A stretch of 64,000 nucleotides of DNA from Knufia peltigerae (lineage: Eukaryota; Ascomycota; Eurotiomycetes; Chaetothyriales; Trichomeriaceae), in assembly GCA_030247855.1 (NCBI GenBank), contig JAPDRN010000001.1, positions 1 through 64,000 on the forward strand. Reading direction: 5' to 3'. Positions 34,386 to 44,077 of this stretch are shown one piece after another; the first letter of the stretch is position 1, and every line of letters starts with the position of its first letter. Position numbers and translations under genes: made by a program. The notes beneath the pieces were generated by a model that was not told the DNA's origin, did no database searches, and saw only the letters and a program-made list of their open reading frames with translations.

Positions 34386-35093
34386 ATGATGAACACAAAA
34401 ATCAACGCCGTCTTCTTCGATTTCATGGGAACATGTCTAGACTGGCACAGTGGTACAGTTCAAGTCTTCCCACCAACCATCGGCGATAGCGAGAAGTCGA
34501 AGCTCGCTTTAGAATGGCGCCATGACTATTTCGACGCCAATGCAGCTCGACTGGCCTCAAAACAGCCACCAGAAGACATTGACATTACGCTTCATACAAC
34601 CTTGGATGCATTGCTTGAGAAACACCCGGAATACAAAGACAGATTTGACAAACAGACCAAAGATCGATGTATCACAGCGTGGCATTCGATGCCAGCTTGG
34701 CCAGATGTAACTCTGGCCATCGAAAAGCTCAAAGCTGCAGGCTATGAGGTATTCGTCTTTGCAAACGGGACGCCGCGGTTACAGCTCGACTTGTGCAAGT
34801 CTTCGGGATTGAAGTTTGACATGCTGTTCTCTAGTGAACTGTTGGGCGTGTACAAGCCTGCTCCCGAGAGCTATCGCAAGACGCTAGACTTGGTCAAAGT
34901 AGACCCACAGGCTGCTGTTATGGTCGCAGCGCATGCATATGATACGCGAGGTGCCAAGGAAGCCGGAATGAAGACGGTATACATTCACAGGTGGACTGAT
35001 GATATTAATGAGGATATGGAAATCGTAAAAGGAGAAAATGACTTCTTTCTGGAGGACATGATGGACCTTCCGGTTGTTATTTCACAGATGTGA
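34386..35093 (+). CDS. HAD-superfamily hydrolase (haloacid dehalogenase type), 235 aa
   Basis: Intronless. The start is the ATG pair MMNTKINAVFF; a longer in-frame start exists at 34314, but the HAD core begins at once after MMNTK. Motif I is FFDFMGTCLD (nucleophile Asp12), motif II FANGTP, motif III lysine GVYKPAPESY, and motif IV region AAHAYDTRGAKEAGM. Size and the four-helix cap placement match L-2-haloacid dehalogenase-like proteins. Fungal members are usually of unknown substrate; dehalogenation cannot be assumed. Confidence 0.85.
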   Translation: MMNTKINAVFFDFMGTCLDWHSGTVQVFPPTIGDSEKSKLALEWRHDYFDANAARLASKQPPEDIDITLHTTLDALLEKHPEYKDRFDKQTKDRCITAWHSMPAWPDVTLAIEKLKAAGYEVFVFANGTPRLQLDLCKSSGLKFDMLFSSELLGVYKPAPESYRKTLDLVKVDPQAAVMVAAHAYDTRGAKEAGMKTVYIHRWTDDINEDMEIVKGENDFFLEDMMDLPVVISQM

Positions 35094-35354
35094 ATTTTCA
35101 TGAGGGGGGCGACGGTGATGCCCACGAGTGACGATGCGGAATAGATAGTGAAGACAATGCAAGAGGAGGAGGTAAGCTATATTCGAGACAGAGACAGTTG
35201 GTCCTTTTGATGAAGAGTGGAGCTAGACGACGTCCGATCAGACAGTCCGCAAGGATTGACTTCCGTTCGATCAGGTCATGACCTTATATCATCCAAGAAT
35301 TTTCACCTTTTTGTAGGCGCTAGGCCAGAAAATGTTGATCCGAGAAGACAATTT

Positions 35355-36374
35355 TCAAAGATGCACGCCATTCCGTTCGTCGTCTTTTGTAGGATCGATG
35401 CCGGCTTGGTTCTGAAGAGCCTCCAGCAGGCGCGGAGGGACACTCTGAGGGTTGCCTTCTTGGATCACAGCAAGAAGCTTCATAAAGAAATCTTGTCTGA
35501 GGACTTCCATCAAAATATCTCGTTGGTCAATCATATGAGACGCAGCGTAACGTAGTAAGCCACCGTAGGGCTGATCATCGACGCCTTCTCCCATGAACCT
35601 CGATTCAACTGCAGGCAATGTGGTGGTAGATATTGCAGCCCAGTCGTAATTCGCCAGTCTTGCAATATAGTCGAAAAGCCTGGCCTGCGATATTGTCACA
35701 AGCTGCATACCTTTCTTCGTCTTGACGTCGCGATTCGACACCCGGAGGGACGTCCACTCAAACATGATTGAATAGACCTGGGGGTCTGTAAATATCCTTC
35801 GCCATAAGAGACCCTGTCCCTGCGCCTCTGCCAAACGATCCTTGGTCGATACTACTGTGAAGCTGCTATGACTGTCGACGGCTAGAAGGGCCTCGATGGC
35901 CTCCAAACAGCGCTCCGCAATCTCTGTGCTTTCGGATGACAGCCAGATCGTGAGCAGGCATTGAACTAGTGGGGAGCTCGCCGCAACGAATGAAGCACCG
36001 CTTGGCGAGTCTGCAGCTTTTTGCAAATACGCAAGACACAACAGTTGGACAGATATGGAGGGAGAGGTCAGGCCTTCCTGGAGCTTTTCGGTGGAAATGG
36101 TACCTTTTAGTTCATCGAAGGGAAGTAGGGAAACATTGCGTTCCAGCAGTCGAGTGAGAGGCCTAGGTTCCTGTTGCAGTATTTGAAGAAGCTTTTCGCC
36201 GGTTGCCAAAAGCCGCCATAAGAGGTCTCTCGAGGTTGACGCGTCGAGCGATCGTTCTGCTCGCCTCAGCAGTTCTTCATCCAGTAAAACTGTGGCAGGC
36301 TGTGCTTCGACCTCGGCGAGGTGAGAAAAGACTTGCGGAAAGAGGACGTCCTTGTTTTCAACTATGGTATCCAT
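35355..36374 (-). CDS. HSM3/PSMD5-like ARM-repeat protein (proteasome assembly chaperone), 339 aa
   Basis: Intronless and almost wholly helical, with HEAT/ARM-like periodicity (LLCLAYLQKAADSPSG, VQCLLTIWLSSESTEIAERCLEAIEALLAVDS, RLFDYIARLANYDW). The overall pattern resembles the N-terminal domain of fungal HSM3/S5b proteins, which chaperone assembly of the 19S base (Rpt ring) of the 26S proteasome. It is shorter than yeast Hsm3 (480 aa). Assignment is by pattern only. It is divergent from CSN6 across 386 bp, and both proteins act in the proteasome/COP9 family of complexes, which gives mild support. Confidence 0.6.
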   Translation of the reverse strand: MDTIVENKDVLFPQVFSHLAEVEAQPATVLLDEELLRRAERSLDASTSRDLLWRLLATGEKLLQILQQEPRPLTRLLERNVSLLPFDELKGTISTEKLQEGLTSPSISVQLLCLAYLQKAADSPSGASFVAASSPLVQCLLTIWLSSESTEIAERCLEAIEALLAVDSHSSFTVVSTKDRLAEAQGQGLLWRRIFTDPQVYSIMFEWTSLRVSNRDVKTKKGMQLVTISQARLFDYIARLANYDWAAISTTTLPAVESRFMGEGVDDQPYGGLLRYAASHMIDQRDILMEVLRQDFFMKLLAVIQEGNPQSVPPRLLEALQNQAGIDPTKDDERNGVHL

Positions 36375-36760
36375 GATGTTGCGTCGTAAGAGAAGATCAA
36401 GCCAGGTGAACGTTTGCAGAACATGGCACTGTTTTCAACTCTTCAATTTTGTGTAACAGGCAACAAACGCTGATGCATGTCTCTCGCCACGACTTGAAAT
36501 GACGCCCATGTCAGTTGAATATTCGGAGTTGACACCGTCTAACCTTCCACCTTAAGGCATACTGTAATGCCGGCTAAACTTCGTGGTTTCTTTACCCATG
36601 GGTTTCAAACGTCTACGTCAGGCTGCGATTGTGTATGAGAGTAACAAGCTGGTCAACAACTCTACGAGGCTCACGCTCACTGACATCGATTCATTCTTGA
36701 CAAAATAGCGAACTTTCGGTCAAGCCAACAACCCACAGCAAAACAAACCTCGATGCTACC
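36375..36760. promoter_or_regulatory. Bidirectional promoter, HSM3-like (-) and CSN6 (+)
   Basis: 386 bp between start codons of two divergent genes. No ORF of interest and no palindrome I could make out. Confidence 0.45.
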
Positions 36761-38079
36761 ATGGCGGAAGAGTTCAAGAACCCATTGATATCGTCAAAGC
36801 CCTCCGACTCGGGACTCAGCGTGTCTCTTCATCCCCTGGCCCTCCTCACAATCTCAGATCATGTCACTCGACATTCAGTGCGGAATCAGAAAGGCCCGAT
36901 TGTGGGCGCCCTTCTCGGACAACAGACAGGTCGAGAGGTCACCGCGGAACATGCGTACCCGACCGATCTAGTCAAAACCCAAGAGGGAGGGTGGGAGTTC
37001 AATATATCATGGATGGAGGCAAGAACTCAACAATGTGAGTCTTTCCCAGACTGCCCTCTGTTGTAACGAAGAGAACTGACGGAAAGAAACCAGACAAGGA
37101 TGTCCACAAAGCCCCTGCGTTGGATTTTGTTGGATGGTACACACTGGCTCCCGAGTCTGGTCCCTTGCCTGACTTTACCCGTCTTCAACAGCAAGCCATG
37201 ACCTTCTCCGGTGACACCACCATTCTCCTCGTAATGCACCCTGAAGCCATAGCGGCGGGCGGCGCAACAGGCGGCAAACTCCCAATCACAATCTACGAGA
37301 GTGCCTCTGAGACCGAGCCAAGAGACGATGATGGGTCGATGCAGGTCGACGGCCAGGAACACACGTCCCTCCGGTTCAAATCATTACCTTACAGCATCGA
37401 GACAGATGAGACAGAAATGATTGCAATTGACTACGTCGCCAAAGGCGCAGGCAGTGCCGCCGCGGTGACCGACTCCAAAGCCACAGGTTCTCCGGCTGGG
37501 GCCTCGGAGTCGAAATCGAGCGACAAAAAGGGCAAGAAACGAGCAGACGCAGCAGTCGAGGTGACCAACGGGAGTGAAAGTGCAAATGACAAACTTGACT
37601 CTCTCACGCCTGAAGAACAGGACCAGATGGCCAACATGACCACCCGGCTGAACAGCGTCAAGATGCTACAATCCCGCATCGCCCTGATGCGCACTTTCAT
37701 CCAATCCCTTCCCCCCTCGTACCTCACCGACCAGGAATCGGCCGCCATCACGCCCGACTCGCCCGACCCTGCCCACCTCCCACACCTCCGCAACATCCAA
37801 GCGCTAATCACGCGCCTCTCGCTTATCACCCCCATGGACAGTGCGGCTTCGTCCCAGCCCCTGGCGGAAGCGACACACTCGCAGGCCAACGACGTGGCAA
37901 TGGCGAAACTGCTCGCGCTACTGGGCCAGGACATCCAGGCTCTCAGCGAATTTGGCCGCAAGTACTCGACCATCGAAACCGCAAGGAACGCGTTAAGAGC
38001 CAAGCATGCCAGCGGCGGATCCAAGACCTACGATGCGCTAGCAGAGGGAGACGGGCATTTCGGTAGAATGGTGATGTGA
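36761..38079 (+). CDS. csn6: COP9 signalosome subunit 6 (MPN domain), 419 aa
   Basis: Two exons, 36761-37034 and 37094-38079. The MPN domain is at about 18-150 (VSLHPLALLTISDHVTR, GPIVGALLGQQTGREV, WMEARTQQYKDVHKAPALD, VGWYTLAPESGPLPDF, LLVMHPEA). The JAMM zinc-hydrolase signature (HxHx10D) is absent, as expected for the non-catalytic MPN- subunit CSN6 (or its proteasome paralogue Rpn8). A fungal-type charged linker (about 235-275, KKGKKRAD) precedes the C-terminal helices (MTTRLNSVKMLQSRIALMR) that join the subunit bundle. CSN removes NEDD8 from cullins and in filamentous fungi controls development. CSN6 is preferred over Rpn8 because of the VSLHPLALLTISDH pattern. Confidence 0.85.
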
Positions 38080-39373
38080 GGCAAGCGGGCGGGGGCGTGG
38101 TGATCAATGATCTCTCTCCCTCTCTCTCTTATGAAGCTTCCACGACTGCTGGTTGTATCTCTTGATGGATTAAGAGATGATGTTTCTACTGTTGTTGTGG
38201 ACACGGACGGACGCGGTGCCTGGATCCAAGCGCTTTTTTACAGCAACATGACGTAACTTACGATGACGCAGACCCAGTCGAAAGCAAAGAAACAAAAGGA
38301 ATAACGAGTGACTTGACGAAAGATGAAATGCGGCATAGCGACGGCGTTCCAGGTTCAAAAGCCACTGAAAAGTGCCTACAAGAAGAGTGTAGAAGTGGTC
38401 ATACGGGCAGGTTGGTATGACTAGATAGAGCGGCCGCAGGGAGAAATGAATCCACAAAAACTGAACCAAAGCTCAAGCAGTTGATTTGTCATGATGATGA
38501 TGGTTTATATATTTAATTGATAGGAGTGTAGGCATGGGGAGCAACATTGGCCAGGGATGGAAATGCATTCGTTGACGGCCTCAGCAGGATCTTGGATCCT
38601 TGCTGGCCCAATGCCGCGAAGTACATGACTCCATAGACTCTCATCAACATGAACCTCGAATGGATTTCTTGGCAATAGTGAGATGCCAACGTACTGTATC
38701 ACTCAACAACCTCGACCGTTCAACGATTGAAGGGGGCTAGAGTTTGGCCCGATGTTGCGCGCCCACAGCAAAGCCACCTGAAGTCGTCGAAAAGTGGAAG
38801 GTCGTTGAGTGGCACCTTACATTAACGGTCCGTTTGTTGACGAAGGTGCAGTCCCGGCAATCCGAGACACTTGTGGACACCTTTGATGAGATCTGCATCG
38901 CAGATCGTAAGAATTTCGGTACGCTGCGTCTGAAACCATCGCTCACACTCCTCCTACCATATTAGAAATAGTCTGTATACTCTTTATGACAACCGCGGAA
39001 GAAATTCATGCTTCTTTCCACCGCATCTGCCCGGCTCGTTCCATCCCTCCCGTGTGCGACCGAGCGGACTTTCCGGCAAATATCGAGCCACTCTCCTCCG
39101 TTTGCTTACGAAAAATATCAAATCGCTGATCTTTGAAGTCGTGTACCAAGGTCGTAAAAAGTCTGATGATTGTTTAAACACGTCATTTTTGGCATAAAGG
39201 ATGCTCGACAAAAAGCTTTTTTTGACATGCATCGTGTGTGTGTTCTTGTGACCACGCTGGATCTGTAAACCCTGACTGAAAAGGTTGTATTATGACGTAA
39301 AATCCTGAACGCCGGCGCTTCCATGAACATTATAATCGAGTAGTGTTGTTGTTGATGAATGTAATACGGGTCT
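38080..39373. other. Intergenic between CSN6 and disordered protein gene (convergent)
   Basis: 1.3 kb with a CT-rich run just after the CSN6 stop (about 38108-38130). Short ORFs only; none supported. Confidence 0.4.
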
Positions 39374-40459
39374 TCAGGTGACTAGAATATCGACAGGCCT
39401 TTGCCTTCTTGAGAACAATCGAAGTCGGAACCGCTTTTTGGGAAGGCTTTCGGTCTGGGTTTGCACTGACGCTTGTCGTCCTGCTGGTGCGGTTGATGTC
39501 CTTGGTCTGGCAGCAGCTGGGCTGTGATCAATGGTTGTTACAGGAGGTGCTGATGCAGTCGAGAGGTTTCTATTGTCCATGGTGCTTTTCTTCTTGCGGA
39601 TTGTCTTCATCAACCGACTGATGTGTGGCTGTTTCTCATCTTCGGTTTGAACTTGCTCTAGAGGTGGTGGAGGCAACTTTTTGTTCAAGTCCGGCACGGA
39701 GAAGCTCGGGTCGCGAGGAACGTCCATGGACTTGACGGCTCTAGTCCGTAAAGGTGAAGAGTCTGAAGGAACAATTCGAAGGGTAGCTCTGGCGGGATCT
39801 GCCTCGGTAGATGCTTTACTCAAGTCGATCGTCCTCTGTAGACCAGAATTCGATGTTTTCCGACTCTTTGTCACGGACACTGTCTCGTTTCGCAGGCTGC
39901 TGCCAGCTCGTTTTGCACTTGCCGCAGATTTTCTTGTGGTGTCAGAGAATCGTCGAGTGCTCGCTCCAGGCGTAAATCCAGCACTAGTCAATGGCGTCGA
40001 GTAATCATCTGCACTCGAAAAGGTGTCGCGATGGGAAACGTCCGAGGAGATTGCAGAGTCGACATGAAGATCCAGAATATCGTGTGTCACGTTGGTATCC
40101 GACCTTTGTGGTGCCTTGGACTTTTGTTCTTGTTTCACAACCTTTTCTGCTGGTGGCCTGCCTTCGTGGATCTGTGCTGCGAGGTATTTGAGAGGATCTT
40201 CCGACATGTCGTCCGAGTGTTGTACATTGGCGAGCATCAGTGCGCACATTCGCTTCAGTTCGCCCTCCTCTTGATCCGTCAACATCTGCCTTTCAATCAA
40301 TGGAGAGTCGGGGATAAAGTGAGGGTCGTCGGCTTCTCCGCGATACTTTTTCGGGATCAAGGACTAATCATGGTTAGGAGAAAACGACCAAGTAGGCTGT
40401 GAGCTAACCAAGGAGTCTGTCTGCAGACGAAGCTGCTTGGTGGTGCTGGTCGTGGCCAT
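39374..40459 (-). CDS. Ser/Thr-rich disordered protein, 346 aa
   Basis: Two exons, 40459-40409 and 40363-39374, joined in phase 0 (MATTSTTKQLRLQTDS then LSLIPKKYRGE). The only compact-looking part is the N-terminal third (about 30-75, LTDQEEGELKRMCALMLANV), which could form helices. Residues 90-300 are low complexity with many Ser, Thr, Lys and Pro, including SSADDYSTPL and KKLPPPPLEQV. The C-terminus is strongly basic (KKRFRLRLFSRRQRP). I do not recognise a family. Many SP, TP and RxxS sites suggest a phosphoregulated adaptor, which is inference only. Confidence 0.6.
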
Positions 40460-42515
40460 TGTACCAAATACTGCCCGGAACACAAGGTGTACGGACGTTC
40501 AGTGGTAGCAGAGAAAGACGTTGGTACCGCGCACGGGGTTTTCTGTGATATGAGTTTGGTACAATTCGTGTCTTTGCGATCTGAGGCTGCGCTGCACAAC
40601 ACAATTAGAGATTTGGCTTGCTGTGTACCTTGGTAGGCGGGCTGGCGAGTGGCAGCTTCGTCAAACCACCAGGGTCTTGGAAGAGAATAAGAGACACGGG
40701 CAAGAAGGAACGAAGGAGCATATCAAAAGATGAGCCAGCTGCGGCTGCGGCTCCCGGTCACGAACATCTAGTCAGCGCAACGTTTCACCTTGAGAAAGAG
40801 CTGAGTTCGTGAAGGCCGTATCTCAAGTGGGCCAGAAGTGAGCATAGTGAGCAGCTCAGCCAGGGTGGCTTGCTCGACCAACGAGATGGTACAGTCCACA
40901 ATTGACCTATCTCATCCCCAATCGAGGTTTCAGGACCGTGAAAAAGACTAAGCGAGGCTGGACTTCGGGTGACTGTGGTAAGGACTGGTGTGATGGCTTG
41001 AGCAATGATTGGCACTGGAAATTGGACAGAAATTGACATGGCGGGCACCGAGGCCGAATTAGCGCGCACTTCAAGAATCAAGCAAGCGAGGCGAGATGGA
41101 AACGATAGGAACCGACAGGATCATTACTAGGTGTACTATTAGTTAGATCCGGCGCGTCGATTATATTATCTAAGCCTGACACCGTTGGTCTTGGTGTCTC
41201 GAAGCATCTTCCGGCCATTTACTAGGAGTGCGGAGTATCGTTACATATCCCTCCTTTCTCTGAACAGTACTGTACAGTAGCACTTTAGGGAGACCCTGAA
41301 TTTCACCTTTTTGGACGTCATCTCGATTCGACCGAAACCGGGAAATATCCTCGCAGTCGTTTGCTGTTCCATGGAGACTAGTACGTCACACCAAATCTCC
41401 GATCCGACCACAAATCTGGTATGGATCTTTGGTGCTACGAAATCAATAGACTCAAGAATGCTTTACCCTTTCACTCTTTCTTGACACAGACGCTGAGCTT
41501 ACGCGTTGGTCACAGCTTATTGTTCGTTAACTGTACGAGTACATGTCAGCGACGATCTTGGTCAGCCTGGTGGCAAAACCCTTTCACAAGTACGAGTTGG
41601 AGGCTTTCGAATCAAAGCAATTCGGTAATCAGCCTAACCGGCCGATTTATCGTCTCTATTCGAACGGTCTTCGCGAAGCAAGTCCCTTGAACAGAGTAGT
41701 CGTGGGTGCTATAGTGGCACTCGAGGATACTCGTACGGCGGAACGAGAGAGACCCGCCGGCATCAGAGATTACTGTATCTCTCTCTGGGGGCCCAATTTT
41801 GCCATATACCTCCATGCTGGACAACCCTCGTGCGGCTTTAAGGAATACACCAGTCACTTTGACATTGTTTCAAAGTGTTGGGCCGTAGAGGACAGTGCCG
41901 CCACAGCTGGAAGATGATTCCAAGCACAATTCTCCTCGATTGCTTGCCAAAGGTGCAAAACAATAATCTGGTGCCTTGCAGCTTTTGGTTCCTCTCCTCC
42001 CCTTATCAGCCTAGCGCAACCCCACAACCACGTGAAAAAAAAAACTTGTTTCCATATTGAATTTCTACCCACCGCCACACAAACAGACGCCAAAATGGCC
42101 AAAAAACAATCAACAATTAGGATTCGCTGCTCGTCACCGACGCAACTACTAACTAATCGGCTTGTGGCTTAAGTACGGCTGAGCGAACGGGAAGCCCTGC
42201 TTTCCACAACCTATGGTCGATTGCGAAAGGAAGTCTCTGAAACTATAATATATCCCTTTCGGATCTTCCATATAGATCACTGTTCGGCGGTACGTATCCG
42301 CTAAATGCAGTACTACTCAAGAACGTGAGAAAATTCCCTTTCTACCTAAAATATCCACCCTGCTAACAGTTTGTCCTTTTAGCAAACACTCATTTCAGAT
42401 TGTTCGTAATGAAGAGAAGCGAGAGCAACATCGTCGTTCCACGCCAGTCGTGTACAATTACAGGGCATTACAAGACTGGTATGCTCGCTCGCCATAATTA
42501 CTCTTCCTTTTTAGT
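40460..42515. other. Gene-poor 2 kb interval
   Basis: Promoter of the disordered-protein gene, then about 1.9 kb with no convincing gene. The best frame is 41543-41917 (+, 124 codons, MSATILVSLVAKPFHKYELE..), which lacks any known domain and is contradicted by overlapping frames. Confidence 0.35.
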
Positions 42516-42809
42516 TTAATGGAGGCAGTGAAGGACTTTCTGTTTCTCACCAATCTCTTCCCGCATCTTGATCATATCATCGCAGGATGTTAGCCTCTTC
42601 CGCTCATCAGCAGTACCTTGGCCTATTGATATCCGCGAGAGAGTTGAGTGCGTCTTCGGAATGGTCGTGTTCATTGACAAGTTCGTCATCGAAGTCCTAG
42701 ACGAGTTCTTTTCTTCGCTTGGTGACTCCCGCTCCTCATGGAAGAGATTGCTTGGATCGGTCGGATCGTTTGAGACTTGAAGAATTTCAATTGACCTACT
42801 TGGCCTCAT
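42516..42809 (-). CDS. Small Ser/Thr-rich hypothetical ORF, 97 aa
   Basis: ATG-initiated (MRPSRSIEILQVSND..), hydrophilic, with Ser, Thr and Glu throughout and no domain. It starts 43 nt after the stop of the DUF7587-like gene on the same strand, and could be a separate small gene or non-coding 3' sequence. I see no splice junction that would fuse them. Confidence 0.25.
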   Translation of the reverse strand: MRPSRSIEILQVSNDPTDPSNLFHEERESPSEEKNSSRTSMTNLSMNTTIPKTHSTLSRISIGQGTADERKRLTSCDDMIKMREEIGEKQKVLHCLH

Positions 42810-42852
42810 TCAATCATTTGGACTTACGAGAAAGGCAGTCAAAGAGATTCAA

Positions 42853-43613
42853 CTAGTTCCTAGCCGCCCTCGCCTGCTGAGCACGTGAGAAGGCCGGTAT
42901 GATTATCTCTTCATACCAATTTTCATTCATGACAATGGCCTCCCACTTCCAATGACCTACGACCTCACCGGGTGTGACCTCCCACAAGCAAATATAGTGA
43001 TGGCTATATCCAACATTGATGTAAGGGTCACGGACGTTGTATTCCTCCATCTCGCGACCGACGTTAAGTACGGGTAGACCCTTTCGAATACGTTCGTCTG
43101 GGTCGATAACGGTCAGAGTAAAGGGTCCTCGATGCCGTCGCCCTCTCAAGCTTGCAAGACGCTCGACCTCGTCAGGCGAGTCTGTGAATGAGATATGAGG
43201 GGTTGGTGTCCAGTTGCCGTGATCGATGTGAATGTTCAATGAAGTTTGTCGAGATATAAAGGTGTCAAGCCGTTCAGGTCTCCCTCTTGACCTCATACGA
43301 CCATTTTCATCAGGTTGGCTTCCTGAATGGCGGTCCAGGAGCCTAAGCAGTGGCCTGTTGAAAGGCCCTACCGACGCCCTCGCCAGGGATGTCGCTCCTC
43401 TTCTGTTCGGAATACGGTCCTTGACGGAGGGTTCAACAGTTCTAAAACCAAGTCGGAATTGAAAGCGGCGTCGTCCTCCATGGTTGAAATGGTTTCTGCT
43501 GTAATGAGGACGCACACTCTGGGGATGTCCACCGAATAAAGAAAATGATCTCAAAGGATGTTGCTCTCCGCGATCAGCAAATTCCTTTGTCCAAAGTATT
43601 GACTGACCTAAAT
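42853..43613 (-). CDS. DUF7587-like fungal protein, 5' end unresolved
   Basis: Open frame from a probable acceptor at 43614/43615 (TCTAG) to the stop at 42853, about 253 codons. There is no ATG at the head of this frame, so a short upstream exon near 43640-43720 is needed; I could not place it in phase. The conserved half is C-terminal: NWTPTPHISFTDSP, LTVIDPDERIRKGLPVLNV, DPYINVGYSHHYICLWEV, and TPGEVVGHWKWE. This pattern occurs in many-copy, lineage-variable ascomycete proteins of the DUF7587 type. Function is unknown. The N-terminal part is Arg-rich and not conserved-looking. Confidence 0.5.
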
Positions 43614-44077
43614 CTAGAATGAAGCAATGACGAGGTTTTTAATATCAACGAGACATGCTGACGGGAAGTACTTTACATGCATGATCATCACCTGCGGATG
43701 GTGGCGTGAACCATGGCAGATTCTTTCAGCCTCATACGGCGTTCACTGCCCAGGCCACCTGACCTTTTGCATTCAATCTATAGCCTGAAGGGCAACCAAT
43801 ATGTCCATTGCAGGCTTCTAATGGGTGATATTAGCCAATCCCAATCTATGAGGACGCCCATGCTAGTCGATGTCGCCGGTGAGGTGAGATTGACAGGACC
43901 ACCTGCATGATTATCACATTTTATCCGTCAATAAGATCATCTTTCACACCCCCTTTCCGTCACGACATCGGATTGCAGACGTGGCAAGGTGCGATTGGGT
44001 GGTGACATTCGACCTCGAAGGACAGTTCCGGTGAGTCAACAACATCACCACTTACCTTTTGATCGCTGCCTATCTAG
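43614..44077. other. Divergent interval with possible gene relic
   Basis: 464 bp upstream of the deaminase-MYND gene. On the minus strand at about 43763-43890 a stretch reads ...SMGVLIDWDWLISPIRSL.. followed by a stop. It recalls the GVLIDWD segment of fungal FunK1 kinases but is too short to call. Confidence 0.25.

Noticed and set aside
41543..41917. 124-codon plus-strand frame MSATILVSLV..
   Set aside because: No domain or splice context, and a competing frame overlaps at 41421-41690. Possible but not supportable.
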